Source of the DNA: Deinococcus aquaticus | GTDB lineage: Bacteria; Deinococcota; Deinococci; Deinococcales; Deinococcaceae | Direction of reading: 5' to 3' | DNA length: 64,000 nt | Assembly (NCBI RefSeq): GCF_028622095.1 | Contig: NZ_CP115165.1 | Coordinates: 1 to 64,000 of the forward strand | Part shown: positions 47,146 through 58,053 of the stretch, in pieces | How positions within the stretch are numbered: the stretch's first letter is position 1 | How the letters are laid out: each line of letters starts with the position of its first letter | Translations under genes and position numbers: made by a program | Notes under the pieces: model-generated | Seen by the model: the letters and a program-made list of their open reading frames with translations, nothing else | What the model was told of the DNA's origin: nothing | Database searches by the model: none

Positions 47146-48416
47146 GCGACCCGACCGCCGCGCCGCTGCACACTCAGACGCTGCCCACGGTCACGCTGCC
47201 CGTGTCGGACCCGGCGTTCGTGCGCGATCCGTACCCGCTGCTGGCGCACCTGCGGGCGCAGGGTCCGGCGTTCATGGATCCCGGCATGAACCGCGTGGTC
47301 CTGACCCGCCACGCGGACATCAGCGCCGTGCTGCGCGACCGCCGGTTCGGGCGCAGCGCCCTCCACCGCTACTCGCGTGACGAGCTGGGCTGGCCGCGCC
47401 CGGACCCGGCGCAGGCGAACTTCGATGCGTTCAACAGTAACCACCTGCTGGACAGTGAGCCGCCCAAGCACACGCGCCTGCGCTCGCTGGTGCAACTGGC
47501 GTTCACGCCCCGCCGCGTGGAGGCCCTGCAAGGGCGCATCGAGGCGCTGCTGGCCGCGCAACTGCATGGCCTGCGCGGGCAGGGTTCGTTCGATCTGGTG
47601 AGCGCGTACGCTGAACCTCTGCCGGTCACGGTCATCGCGGAGTTGCTGGGCGTGCCGGAAGAACACCGCGCCCTGCTGCGGCCCTGGTCGGCGGCCATCG
47701 TGAAACTGTACGAACCGTCGGCCACCCCGGCGGATCAGGCGGCAGCCGAGCGGGCCGTGCTGGACTTCAGTGCGCTGCTGCGCGAACTGGCCGCCGAGCG
47801 CCGGGCCGAGCCGCGTGACGACCTGATCACGGCGCTCGTGCAGGTCGAGGAAGGCGGCGACCGCCTGACCGCGCAGGAGTTGATCGACACCTGCATCCTG
47901 CTGCTGAATGCCGGGCACGAGGCCAGCGTGAACGGCCTGAGCGCCGGCGTGCAGGCCCTGCTGGGCGACCGGCGGCACTGGGAGGAGCTGGTGCAGGCCG
48001 CCCCGCACGCGGACAACCTGCCGGTATTCCGCCGCGCTGTGGAGGAACTGCTGCGGTTCGACACGCCTCTGCCGATGTTCGAGCGGATCGCGCTGGAACC
48101 CCTGACGCTGTGCGGCGCGCCCCTGAACCCCGGCGACCGCGTGAGCCTGCTGTACGCCAGCGGCAACCGCGACCCGCAGCGCTTTGAGGCTCCGGACGAA
48201 CTGCGCCTGGACCGCGACCCGAACCCGCATCTGACCTTCGGGCTGGGCATCCACTACTGCCTGGGTGCGCCGCTGGCCCGCCTGGAACTGGCGCTGAGCC
48301 TGCGCGCCCTGTGCCGCGCCCTCCCGGACCTGCAACTGGGAGGCCCGGACGCCGCGCAGTACACGGGCGGCTTCGTGATTCGTGGCCTGGACCGCCTGAC
48401 CGTGCAGGTCGGGTAG
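47142..48416 (+). CDS. Cytochrome P450
   Basis: The 424-residue heme monooxygenase has the I-helix motif AGHEASVNG near 267, the K-helix pair in VEELLRF near 302 and the heme-cysteine loop [17 protein letters not shown] (Cys373). The acid-alcohol pair of the I-helix is Glu-Ala, so the usual Thr is missing. That occurs in some P450s with altered oxygen activation. It needs outside redox partners. Deinococcus P450s include carotenoid hydroxylases, but this one cannot be assigned. GTG overlaps divIVA. Confidence 0.92.
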   Translation: MSDPTAAPLHTQTLPTVTLPVSDPAFVRDPYPLLAHLRAQGPAFMDPGMNRVVLTRHADISAVLRDRRFGRSALHRYSRDELGWPRPDPAQANFDAFNSNHLLDSEPPKHTRLRSLVQLAFTPRRVEALQGRIEALLAAQLHGLRGQGSFDLVSAYAEPLPVTVIAELLGVPEEHRALLRPWSAAIVKLYEPSATPADQAAAERAVLDFSALLRELAAERRAEPRDDLITALVQVEEGGDRLTAQELIDTCILLLNAGHEASVNGLSAGVQALLGDRRHWEELVQAAPHADNLPVFRRAVEELLRFDTPLPMFERIALEPLTLCGAPLNPGDRVSLLYASGNRDPQRFEAPDELRLDRDPNPHLTFGLGIHYCLGAPLARLELALSLRALCRALPDLQLGGPDAAQYTGGFVIRGLDRLTVQVG

Positions 48417-48424
48417 ACCCTACC

Positions 48425-49387
48425 GTGAACGCGGCTGTACCCACAGCGGCGCAGGTCGAGGTGCGGTGGCCGGTCGGCGCTGTCCAGTCGGTCACGCCGC
48501 TGGGCGGCGGCAGCGTGAACGCCGCGTACCGCGTGCAGGCTCAGGCCGGAGCCTTTCACCTGCGGGTGTACCGCGACCCGCGCCTGGACCGGGCGCGGCG
48601 GGAACACGCGGCCGTGCAGGTGGCCCGCGCCGCCGGGATTCCCACGCCGGACCTGCGGCCTGCCCACTCCGGTGACACCGTGACTGACCTGAACGGCCAC
48701 TGAGCGGCGCTGTTCGAGGTGGCCCCCGGTGCGCCCATTTCGCGTGTCAACCTCACCCCCGGCCACGCAGGGTCGCTGGGCGCGTTCCTGGCCGACCTGC
48801 ACGGACGACTGCCACACAGCGTGGACTTTCCCGTGTCGGTGCTCGGCCCGCCCGCCAGCGCCGAGGCCACCGTGCACGAGTTACGGCAGGTCGAGGCGGC
48901 CATCCTGGCCCTCCCCCACCCGGACGTGGTGGACGGCTGGGCGCTGGCCCGCACACGCCAGCGCCTGACGCACCTGCGTTCCGCGCCAGACGACACCCTG
49001 GTGGCCGACCACCTGCCCCGGCGTTTCCTGCACGGTGACTACCACGACGGGAACGTGTTCTTCCTGAGGGAGCGTCCGGCGGCGATCATCGACTGGGAGC
49101 AGCCTCGCCTCGCCCCGCGCGCCTGGGAGATCGTGCACGCCCTGCACTTCTGCTTCGCGCTGGACACCGTGCTGGGGGCCGCGTTCCTGTGCGCCTACCG
49201 GGAGCACCAGCCGCTGCCTGCCAGGGAACTGCGCGCCGGGGCAGAGCTGTACGGCGCGCTTCAGGAACGCAACGTCTGGACGTACCGCAGCGTGTACCTG
49301 GAGGGAAACCCGGCGCCGCGCGCGTTCATCCGTCCGCCTCCGTACCGTCCGTTTCCGGCGTTGTGGCAGGAGGCCGGGCTGCGCTGA
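48425..49387 (+). pseudogene. APH-type phosphotransferase with one in-frame TGA
   Basis: Read as one frame this would be a 320-residue aminoglycoside/choline kinase-type phosphotransferase. GGGSVNAAYRV near 20 is the glycine loop, FLHGDYHDGNVFF near 200 the catalytic loop and AIIDWEQPRLAPRAWEI the metal-binding motif. All active residues are intact, but codon 93 is TGA (48701-48703) in the context NGH-stop-AALFEV. The family has Trp there, and TGG to TGA is one change. The second half alone has GTG 48719 but lacks the glycine loop. It may be a recent nonsense mutation, a sequencing error or read-through. Confidence 0.8.
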
Positions 49388-50087
49388 CCAGCTCGGCGAA
49401 CGGTTCCCACCACGCCGCTGCCAGCGAGCCGCGCTGCGCCTGCGCGTGGGCGTCTTCGGGGCGGTCCAGGGCCAGCAGGGCCAGCACACGCGCCGGGCTG
49501 CCCGGATCGCTGCGATCCAGGGCCTTGGCGGCGGTCGCGGCGGCCTTGCGGCTGTTCAGGGGCTTCTGCGCGTGCGCCAGGATGGCCAGCAGGTGCGGGT
49601 CGGCGGGCTGGCCGGTCATCTCGGCAACCTTCAGGCCCTCGGCCAGGGTCCTCAGGGCCTCGTGGTGCGCGCCTGCCCGCAGGTGGTGCTCGGCCAGCAG
49701 GGTCGCGGCGGCCACCAGCGCCCCACCGTCCCCGTCGGCGCGGGCCAGGGTGCGGGCGTGGGTGGCCTGCGCCAGTGCGTCCGGTGTACCGCCCTGCAGG
49801 GCCGCGCGGGCGCGCAGCAGGGCCGGACGGGCGGTGTCCGGCAGACCACTCAGGGTGCTCAGGGCGGCGTCTGGGCGGCCCAGGCGCAGGTGCGCGGCGG
49901 CCAGCAGCAGCGGCTCGCCTGTCCACTCCAGGGTCAGGTGCGGGCGGCCCAGCGCGAGCGCCCGCGCCGCCGCCTGCGGGAACCGCGCGCCGGGCAGGGC
50001 CGCGCGGGCCTGCGCCTCGCCCAGGTTCAGTGCCGTGTCCAGCGTGCGGGTTTCCTCGGCGGTCAGGGCGGCGGGCGGGTCCATCAT
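49326..50087 (-). CDS. Alpha-helical TPR-like repeat protein
   Basis: The 253-residue protein consists of helix pairs rich in Ala and Leu with TPR-like spacing (AAAHLRLGRPDAALSTLSGLP, AEHHLRAGAHHEALRTLAEG). It has no signal peptide. Such proteins bind partners. It converges with the broken phosphotransferase gene and overlaps its end by 62 bases. The start is a double ATG; TACTGC five bases before it is a poor -10 box. Confidence 0.7.
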   Translation of the reverse strand: MMDPPAALTAEETRTLDTALNLGEAQARAALPGARFPQAAARALALGRPHLTLEWTGEPLLLAAAHLRLGRPDAALSTLSGLPDTARPALLRARAALQGGTPDALAQATHARTLARADGDGGALVAAATLLAEHHLRAGAHHEALRTLAEGLKVAEMTGQPADPHLLAILAHAQKPLNSRKAAATAAKALDRSDPGSPARVLALLALDRPEDAHAQAQRGSLAAAWWEPFAELVSAARPPATTPETDGTEADG

Positions 50088-50199
50088 GCGCGGCAGTATT
50101 TCACGCCGCGCGTGATGGACGCCGCTGGTACGCCGCGCCGGGCAGTCCCGGTGGGTCGCCGGAATAAGGGTTCAGCAGGGTGTGTTCAGTCTGTAGGGG

Positions 50200-50403
50200 T
50201 CAGGCGCTCAGGGCGAGGTCAAGACCCAGGAAGCGCCACAGCAGTCGGCGGGGCACGCGCAGGCCGCTGGGATGCTCGACGGCACCCAGGCGACCGTCGC
50301 GGATCCAGCGGCGCACCGTGCGTTCGTGCGTGCCGGTGAATTCAGCGACCTCGCTGACCTTGAGAAACTTGGGCATGTTCTGGTACTGGTCGGATAAGGT
50401 CAT
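50200..50403 (-). CDS. Small helix-turn-helix DNA-binding protein (excisionase/MerR-like)
   Basis: The 67-residue protein is a single winged helix of the HTH_17 type: LKVSEVAEFTGTHERTVRRW, then IRDGRLGAVEHPSGLRVPR. It resembles excisionase or phage-regulator folds, but no integrase or prophage gene is near, so a chromosomal regulator is more likely. ATG 50403 follows GAGGAGG within a tandem CTTCGTTTGAG repeat. It has a good promoter and a leader of about 200 bases. Confidence 0.82.
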   Translation of the reverse strand: MTLSDQYQNMPKFLKVSEVAEFTGTHERTVRRWIRDGRLGAVEHPSGLRVPRRLLWRFLGLDLALSA

Positions 50404-50606
50404 GGCGGGCCTCCTCAAACGAAGTCTCAAACGAAGCGGGGTTCATCCCCACGGGGCAAAACAAGGTGGGGCCACCACACGGCAGCCCCACACACAACAC
50501 CTTCAGTTTTCAGCACACGGCGAGTCTCACTCGCGCCGCCCGGCCCGCCGCACCAGGGGAGCGGAGAGGGGTGGGGGGCGGTCACTCGTTTCAACTTGCG
50601 AAGAAG

Positions 50607-50636
50607 GTATCACACGGTGGGTCAGGGGCAGGTCAA
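50607..50636 (-). promoter_or_regulatory. Promoter of the small HTH gene
   Basis: TTGACC (50636-50631), an 18-base spacer and TGATAC (50612-50607) on the minus strand. The start would be near 50600, giving a leader of about 195 bases before ATG 50403. The leader holds a GTGGGGCT/GGCCCCAC-type hairpin (about 50468-50492) and two tandem CTTCGTTTGAG copies near 50410-50435. Confidence 0.65.
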
Positions 50637-50731
50637 GATTTCCTTGCGTTGTTCCTCAGGCAGTACCGGCCTGCCCGGGACGGCTGGCGGGCAGGAGCGG
50701 ACATGCCGTGGGCAGCCGCGATACCGCGCGC

Positions 50732-50737
50732 TACAGT
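50732..50737 (+). promoter_or_regulatory. Leaderless -10 box for the DUF554 gene
   Basis: TACAGT, eight bases, ATG 50746. Confidence 0.55.
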
Positions 50738-50745
50738 CGGGCCTG

Positions 50746-51522
50746 ATGAGTCTCCTGTCGCAACTGTCGGGCACGTTCGTGAATGTCGGCGCGGTCCTGC
50801 TGGGCACGCTGCTGGGCCTGACCATCGGCGCGCGGCTGCCCGAGCGGACGCAGCGCACGCTGCTTCAGACGCTCAGTCTGGTCACGCTGTTCATCGCGCT
50901 GGACATGGCCGGAAGCCTGAACAGCGTGATGGGCGGCCGCATTCCGGGTGTGATCCTGGCCCTGATCAGCCTCGCGGCGGGCGCCGTGATCGGCGAGGCG
51001 CTGGGCATCGAGGAGGCGCTGGGCCGCCTGGGCGAGCGTCTGAAACGTCAGTTCCGGGGTGGGGGGCGCTTCACGGAAGGGTTCGTGGCGGCCAGCCTGC
51101 TGTTCTGCATCGGCCCGATGACCGTCATCGGCGGGCTTCAGAACGGCCTGACCGGCGACAGCAGCACCTACGTGCTGAAAAGCACGCTGGACGGCATTGC
51201 CGCCCTGGCCCTGGCCGGCGCGTACGGGATCGGGGTGGGGTTCAGCGCCCTGACGGTCCTGCTGATTCAGGGCGCCATCAGCCTCGCGGCCGGGAGTTTC
51301 GCGGCGGGCCTGCTGGGCGGCGCGGACCCCGCCATCCTGAAAACCAACCCGTACGTGCTGCTGCTCACGGGGGCCGGCGGCCTGACCATCATCGGCATCA
51401 GCTGGAACCTGATGCTGGCCGGGCTGGGCATGGAAGACCGCCGCGTGCGCGTGGGCAGCCTGCTGCCGGCGCTGCTTCTGGCCCCCCTGGCCCTGTGGGC
51501 CGCGACCCGCCTGACCGGCTGA
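50746..51522 (+). CDS. DUF554 (YdfK-type) membrane protein
   Basis: The 258-residue protein has seven or eight membrane helices and the DUF554 pattern: GTFVNVGAVLLGTLLGL at the start, FIALDMAGSLNS near 46 and FCIGPMTVIGGLQNGLTGD near 123. It is an inner-membrane protein of unknown function, possibly a transporter. It converges with the next small secreted-protein gene. Confidence 0.9.
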   Translation: MSLLSQLSGTFVNVGAVLLGTLLGLTIGARLPERTQRTLLQTLSLVTLFIALDMAGSLNSVMGGRIPGVILALISLAAGAVIGEALGIEEALGRLGERLKRQFRGGGRFTEGFVAASLLFCIGPMTVIGGLQNGLTGDSSTYVLKSTLDGIAALALAGAYGIGVGFSALTVLLIQGAISLAAGSFAAGLLGGADPAILKTNPYVLLLTGAGGLTIIGISWNLMLAGLGMEDRRVRVGSLLPALLLAPLALWAATRLTG

Positions 51523-51531
51523 CCCGCCCGG

Positions 51532-52005
51532 TTACCCTCCGGCGCGTCGAAGCTGCTCGCGCCACCAGTCGCGGACGATCTGGCGGAACAGTGCGTAATC
51601 CGCGCCCAGCAGCAGGCGCACCTTGCGGTCCTTCTCGGCGCGCATGACTGCCAGTTTCGCTGGCGTGGAGGCCGTCACCTCGCCCTGCACATACAGCGTT
51701 TCACTGCCAGCCAGTCGCTGCAACTCCCTGACCTGCGCCACGGTCAGGTCCAGCGCCGCGATCAGCTGCTGCGCGTCGGCGCGCCCGGCGGGCAGCCGGA
51801 ACAGGCGCGTCAGGACCGGCGCGTCCGGCCAGGGGTCCACTGTGGCCGGTGGCAGCGCGGTCAGGCGGGCCTGCGTAGCGGCGGGAGGCGGCGTGCCCGG
51901 GGTGTCCTGCGCGGCGGCCCACGTGCCTTCCGTCAGGGCGCCCAGGCACAGCGCCAGCGTGCAGGCCGGGAACGCGAGCGGGGAGGCGGGGCGGCGCACG
52001 GACAT
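51532..52005 (-). CDS. Small secreted protein with helical repeats
   Basis: The 157-residue product has a Sec signal peptide (hydrophobic to about 24, cleavage near TWAAAQ). A Pro/Ala/Thr linker is followed by a helical region with LDLTVAQVRELQRL and LLLGADYALFRQIVRDWW. This resembles the Spy/LTXXQ style of periplasmic stress proteins, but the match is too weak to name. Confidence 0.68.
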   Translation of the reverse strand: MSVRRPASPLAFPACTLALCLGALTEGTWAAAQDTPGTPPPAATQARLTALPPATVDPWPDAPVLTRLFRLPAGRADAQQLIAALDLTVAQVRELQRLAGSETLYVQGEVTASTPAKLAVMRAEKDRKVRLLLGADYALFRQIVRDWWREQLRRAGG

Positions 52006-52048
52006 ACCCCCAGCCTACGCCGGGCGCGGCCCGCAGGCGGGGGCCTGG

Positions 52049-52186
52049 TACGGATTGCGTCTGTTTCGTTCACAACCCGGCGCGGCACCGGGTTGCCGAC
52101 TCCACGCCCGGAACTCGCCTTGGTCCTGCTCGCAGCCGCTCGGATTGAACGGGTGTTGCACACCCTTCAACTGGAGTCCGTATGAG
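52049..52186 (+). repeat. Dispersed structured repeat, copy E
   Basis: Full-length copy: TACGGATTGCGTCTGTTTCG, hairpin CAACCCGG/CCGGGTTG, and hairpin TTGAACGGGTGT / ACACCCTTCAA, ending TGGAGTCCGTATGAG. It lies 228 bases before the DUF4384 gene in the same direction. The repeat's ATG opens a 33-residue ORF to 52281, which has no other support. Confidence 0.85.
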
Positions 52187-52269
52187 CGGTGGGCTGCCAT
52201 TAGCCGTGGGGCCGGGGGCGTGCTTAGCCACTCATCAGCCCCGGCTCATGCGGGGCACAGGGGCGCGGT

Positions 52270-52320
52270 TTTTCTTCAGGTGACCTTCGGGAATCCTTGC
52301 AGGACGGCCTTTTCTTCAGG
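52270..52320 (+). promoter_or_regulatory. 11-bp direct repeats upstream of the DUF4384 gene
   Basis: TTTTCTTCAGG occurs at 52270-52280 and 52310-52320, exactly 40 bases apart, so on about the same DNA face. They lie about 100 bases before the start codon and could be activator sites. A CTACGGT -10-like box (near 52340) may be the promoter. Confidence 0.4.
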
Positions 52321-52413
52321 CGTCGGTCAGTTTCGCGGCCTACGGTGTCCCTACCCACCGGCTGACAGGCCATCACACGATCCCTTCCCACCGTCCTTCA
52401 AGGAGGCACCAAC

Positions 52414-53775
<1,362 letters not shown>

Positions 53776-53831
53776 TCCGGACCCGGGTTGAAGGGGCCGT
53801 GAGGCCTCTTGACCGGACTCTGCACCACCCG

Positions 53832-53861
53832 CACCGCCCGTCCCGGAACATTCGGGCGGTG
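53832..53861 (+). terminator. Terminator after the DUF4384 gene
   Basis: CACCGCCCG (53832-53840) pairs with CGGGCGGTG (53853-53861), followed by GTGCTTTCGG. Confidence 0.65.
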
Positions 53862-53948
53862 GTGCTTTCGGTTCTGGTGGGCCAGTCATGAGGGCCATGA
53901 ACTGGGTGTTCAGGTGCGGGTCAGGCAGCGGAACTACTCTGACGCTAC

Positions 53949-53984
53949 CCCAACAGGTTAATACCAGTTAACCCAGCTGTTGGG
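53949..53984. repeat. Nested inverted repeat in a 408-base gap
   Basis: CCCAACAG (53949-53956) pairs with CTGTTGGG (53977-53984), and inside them GGTTAA (53956-53961) pairs with TTAACC (53968-53973). It lies between convergent genes and away from either stop. The rest of the gap (53776-54183) holds only the two terminators listed. Confidence 0.5.
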
Positions 53985-54109
53985 CACCACGCGTTCGATC
54001 CGGGGACACGCTCACCTGCACCCTCGCCGCCCCCCGGCCTCCACCGCAACCCCGCAGGCGCCGCACTGTGCGCGGCCCCTGGCGGGTCCCAATCAGCCCT
54101 CACCTGAAA

Positions 54110-54141
54110 GCGGCGCACCCCCACCACCGGGAGTGCGCCGC
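54110..54141 (-). terminator. Terminator of nspC
   Basis: GCGGCGCAC (54110-54118) pairs with GTGCGCCGC (54133-54141); on the minus strand CTTTC follows. It lies 42 bases past the nspC stop. Confidence 0.75.
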
Positions 54142-54183
54142 GAACACGTCGGCCCTGAAATCAGGTCCCGAGATCAGCCGGGC

Positions 54184-55407
<1,224 letters not shown>

Positions 55408-55414
55408 GCCCCAC

Positions 55415-55420
55415 AGCCTA
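55415..55420 (-). promoter_or_regulatory. Leaderless -10 box for nspC
   Basis: TAGGCT on the minus strand, seven bases before GTG 55407. Confidence 0.5.
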
Positions 55421-55454
55421 ACCGCTGCGAAGCCCACCGAAGGTCAGCGGGCGT

Positions 55455-57212
55455 TCAGTGATCCCTGGGATCGACCGGCTCGAAGTGAATGCCGTCCTCC
55501 CTGAAGACCGGCTGGAGTTCACCGGCCGCCACGCGTTCGATCAACTGTTGATGCTCGGCGCTCACCTCGCGCTGTGGCTGCGTCTCCCATGGATTCACCG
55601 ACCTGTCCGTCAGGTGACTGAAGACCCGGAACGCCCCGAAGATCAGCGCGGCAATCAGGAACCAGGGCACGCGGGTCTGCCGCTCTTCAGCTGGCTCCTC
55701 AGGTCGTACCGGTCCTGTCCGGACGGCTCTGAGTTTCACGCGCCGGGCCGTTCCTGCCTGCCAGTCACGGTCCCGCGCGGCCTTCAGTGCCTTGCTGGAC
55801 GGAGCGTGATCGGTGCTGGCGGCTCGTTCCAGCAGGTGCCGGGCGTACTCCAGGCTGGCCTGGAGGGGCTGTGTATCCACGGGCCGCAGCAGGCCGTCTT
55901 CGCCCAGTTCGACATTCCCGGCCCGTAACTGCTGAGCCAGTTCGAAACGGGCGTCGTTTTCACCACCGTCAGCGGCGCGGTGCAGATACCTGAAGCGTTG
56001 CCGTGGCTCCAGATTGAACTGCCGCTGGAATTCCGGGAACTGCTGGTACACGTGCCAGCTCATTTCTCCGCTGAGCAGGTCGGCCGCCTTGAGGATGTCT
56101 GCTCGCCGCTGCTCGACTGGCGCGGAGGTGTGTTCGCTGAGGTAGGCGAGTGTTTCAGCCGCTGCCGTATGACCCTGGTCGCGGGCGATTTCCAGAACGG
56201 CGCGGGCACTCTGCGTGCCCCACGCGGGATGGACCAACTGCATGTGGCCAAGCAGGACTGCCGAATCGGCGTCTCCGTCCTGCGCCGCACTGGCCAGCAG
56301 GGCCGTGATGCGTGGTAACTCGGGCTTGATCCAGTCTTCAGCATTGAGCACAGCCCAGCCAAAATTACCGGACGGCACGGTGTTCTCCTGCTGCGCGGCT
56401 GAAAGGTAACGGTGCAGGGCGTCCAGACGCTCGGACGGGCTGGCGTTCGCTCCCGTCAGGGCGATGAGTAACTGCTCGGACTGGAGCGGGTGCAGTTCGG
56501 CGGCGATGCGTGCGCGTTCCACGGCCAGTGCGTGGTCCTGCGCGAAATGCTGCGCGTGGTGCGCCACGTGTCTGTGGAATTCGGCCCAGAGGCGCTGCAT
56601 GTCGGTCTGGCCGAGTTGTCCGGCGTCCTGCTGCTGGCGGACGAAGGTCAGCATGTGTTCCTCGCTGCCGCCCCACTCGGTGCGCAGGTGCAGCAGCATG
56701 ATGCGGCGCAGGGCGAGGGTGCCCGGGTTGTCCTGAACGGCGCGCGTGAACCAGTCCGGGTACTGCTGCGTCTGCACGTCGTGCAGGCTCAGCTGGCAGC
56801 CGCGCGTGTTGCTGGTCAGTCCGATGACGTTCCAGGCGGCCAGGGGGTTGTCGGTGAGGGTGGCGGCGTGGCGGGCGTAGCCGTCCGTCTGGGTCAGGAA
56901 GTGGTCCAGGGAACGCCAGCCCTGGTCACTGACGCGGTTGGAGGTATGGCCGCCGCGCGCTTCCCAGCCGCGTCCCAGGAACCAGTTCGCCAGAGCGACG
57001 TGCGGGGCGTAGGCGCCGGGGTGCGTTTCGGTCCATTTCTGGAAGCCGTCGCCCAGGGTCAGGTCGGACGTCTGGAAGGGCTGGAAGGCGCGCAGCAGGT
57101 CGCGTTCATGCAGTTTCCCAGCCTCAAACTGCGCCTGCAGGTTGCTCAGGTGGGTGTGCAGGGGGTTGATGTCGCCGCTGCGCAGCAGGTTCAGGAGGTC
57201 CGGGCCGTTCAT
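55455..57212 (-). CDS. DUF4034/SEL1-like repeat protein with C-terminal membrane anchor
   Basis: The 585-residue protein has an N-terminal DUF4034-like region (to about 230: GDGFQKWTETHPGAYAPHVALANWFLGRGWEARG), then SEL1/TPR-like helices (about 290-470). Its single membrane helix is near the end (VPWFLIAALIFGAFRVF, about 525-541), followed by a short tail. There is no signal peptide, so most of the protein faces the cytosol. It stands 47 bases upstream of nspC on the same strand. ATG 57212 follows TAACAT by nine bases. Confidence 0.78.
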   Translation of the reverse strand: MNGPDLLNLLRSGDINPLHTHLSNLQAQFEAGKLHERDLLRAFQPFQTSDLTLGDGFQKWTETHPGAYAPHVALANWFLGRGWEARGGHTSNRVSDQGWRSLDHFLTQTDGYARHAATLTDNPLAAWNVIGLTSNTRGCQLSLHDVQTQQYPDWFTRAVQDNPGTLALRRIMLLHLRTEWGGSEEHMLTFVRQQQDAGQLGQTDMQRLWAEFHRHVAHHAQHFAQDHALAVERARIAAELHPLQSEQLLIALTGANASPSERLDALHRYLSAAQQENTVPSGNFGWAVLNAEDWIKPELPRITALLASAAQDGDADSAVLLGHMQLVHPAWGTQSARAVLEIARDQGHTAAAETLAYLSEHTSAPVEQRRADILKAADLLSGEMSWHVYQQFPEFQRQFNLEPRQRFRYLHRAADGGENDARFELAQQLRAGNVELGEDGLLRPVDTQPLQASLEYARHLLERAASTDHAPSSKALKAARDRDWQAGTARRVKLRAVRTGPVRPEEPAEERQTRVPWFLIAALIFGAFRVFSHLTDRSVNPWETQPQREVSAEHQQLIERVAAGELQPVFREDGIHFEPVDPRDH

Positions 57213-57221
57213 GCAGCGTTC

Positions 57222-57227
57222 ATGTTA
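57222..57227 (-). promoter_or_regulatory. Leaderless -10 box for the DUF4034 gene
   Basis: TAACAT on the minus strand, nine bases before ATG 57212. Confidence 0.5.
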
Positions 57228-57256
57228 GGGCTCGCCCCCTGGTCTGCCAAGCGAAT

Positions 57257-57288
57257 CTGCCCGCACCACCGGCGGGGTGAGCGGGCAG
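57257..57288 (-). terminator. Hairpin after comB
   Basis: CTGCCCGC (57257-57264) pairs with GCGGGCAG (57281-57288), 36 bases past the comB stop; the tail is weak (ATTCGCTT). Confidence 0.5.
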
Positions 57289-57323
57289 GAACGGCGCCGG
57301 GCAGAGGCGCGCAATGGGGCGGG

Positions 57324-58052
57324 CTACCCGGCGATGAATTTCAGGGTCTGCTCGGGGGTGTCGTCGTCGCGGGTCAGGGTGGGGACGATGGTGCTGGTGC
57401 TGAGGCCAGCGGCGTAGCGGACGTCCTCGCCCAGGCCCAGGCGGCTGAGGTGCTGGCCGTGGCCGCTGCTGCCCAGCGCCTCGAGGGGGTTGCCGCCGTT
57501 GCGGCGCACGGTCAGGGCGATGCGCGCGCCGTCGTCGATGCTGAATTCACCCATGGCGAGCAGGTACTCGGCGAGCACGCCGGCGGCGTACACGTCTTCC
57601 AGACCGACGTGGTTGTCGGTGCCGGCGCAGACGATGGCGATCTCCTCGGTGGCGGCGGCGCGGGCGCGGCGGGCGGCGGCGTGCGCGTTCGTCAGGGACG
57701 CCAGGAACACGTGCTTGCCGCTCTGCGCGGCGGTGTGGGCGGCGCCGGTGCCGTTGGTGGTGTTCATGACGACCGTCTTGCCGGTGAAGTTCTGCCCGGC
57801 GGCCTCGGCGGGGCTGTTGCCGAAGTCGAAGCCGGGGATGGGCAGGCCGCCGCGTTCCCCGCCGAGCAGGTAGGGGGTGCTTTCTCCTTCGGGGCGCAGG
57901 GCGAGGGCCACTTCGGGGGTGGCGGTCAGCAGCAGGGCCTCGGCGCTGCGTTCGAGGTACGCGACGGCGGTGGTGGTGGCGCGCAGCACGTCGATGATGA
58001 TGACAACATCCGGGTAGTTGCCGTGTGGGAGAAGGTCGACGCGGAGCCGCAT
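57324..58052 (-). CDS. comB: 2-phosphosulfolactate phosphatase family protein (ComB)
   Basis: The 242-residue protein has the ComB motifs [12 protein letters not shown] near 17-28, FDFGNSPAE near 76, [10 protein letters not shown] near 95 and [16 protein letters not shown] near 143. ComB is a Mg2+-dependent phosphatase of coenzyme M and sulfolactate metabolism. In bacteria without coenzyme M its natural substrate is unclear. Its ATG is one base after the rpe stop, so the two form an operon. Confidence 0.87.
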   Translation of the reverse strand: MRLRVDLLPHGNYPDVVIIIDVLRATTTAVAYLERSAEALLLTATPEVALALRPEGESTPYLLGGERGGLPIPGFDFGNSPAEAAGQNFTGKTVVMNTTNGTGAAHTAAQSGKHVFLASLTNAHAAARRARAAATEEIAIVCAGTDNHVGLEDVYAAGVLAEYLLAMGEFSIDDGARIALTVRRNGGNPLEALGSSGHGQHLSRLGLGEDVRYAAGLSTSTIVPTLTRDDDTPEQTLKFIAG

Positions 58053-58053
58053 G

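Noticed and set aside
48701..48703. TGA as a selenocysteine codon
   Set aside because: The family has Trp at this place, no SECIS-like hairpin was noticed directly downstream, and no selenocysteine genes are in the window.
50200..50403. Prophage or integrative element marked by the excisionase-like protein
   Set aside because: No integrase, attachment repeats or phage genes are nearby; the fold is also common in chromosomal regulators.
52181..52281. 33-residue ORF starting at the ATG of repeat copy E
   Set aside because: Only the repeat's own ribosome site supports it; composition is random-looking and the next real gene has its own strong site.
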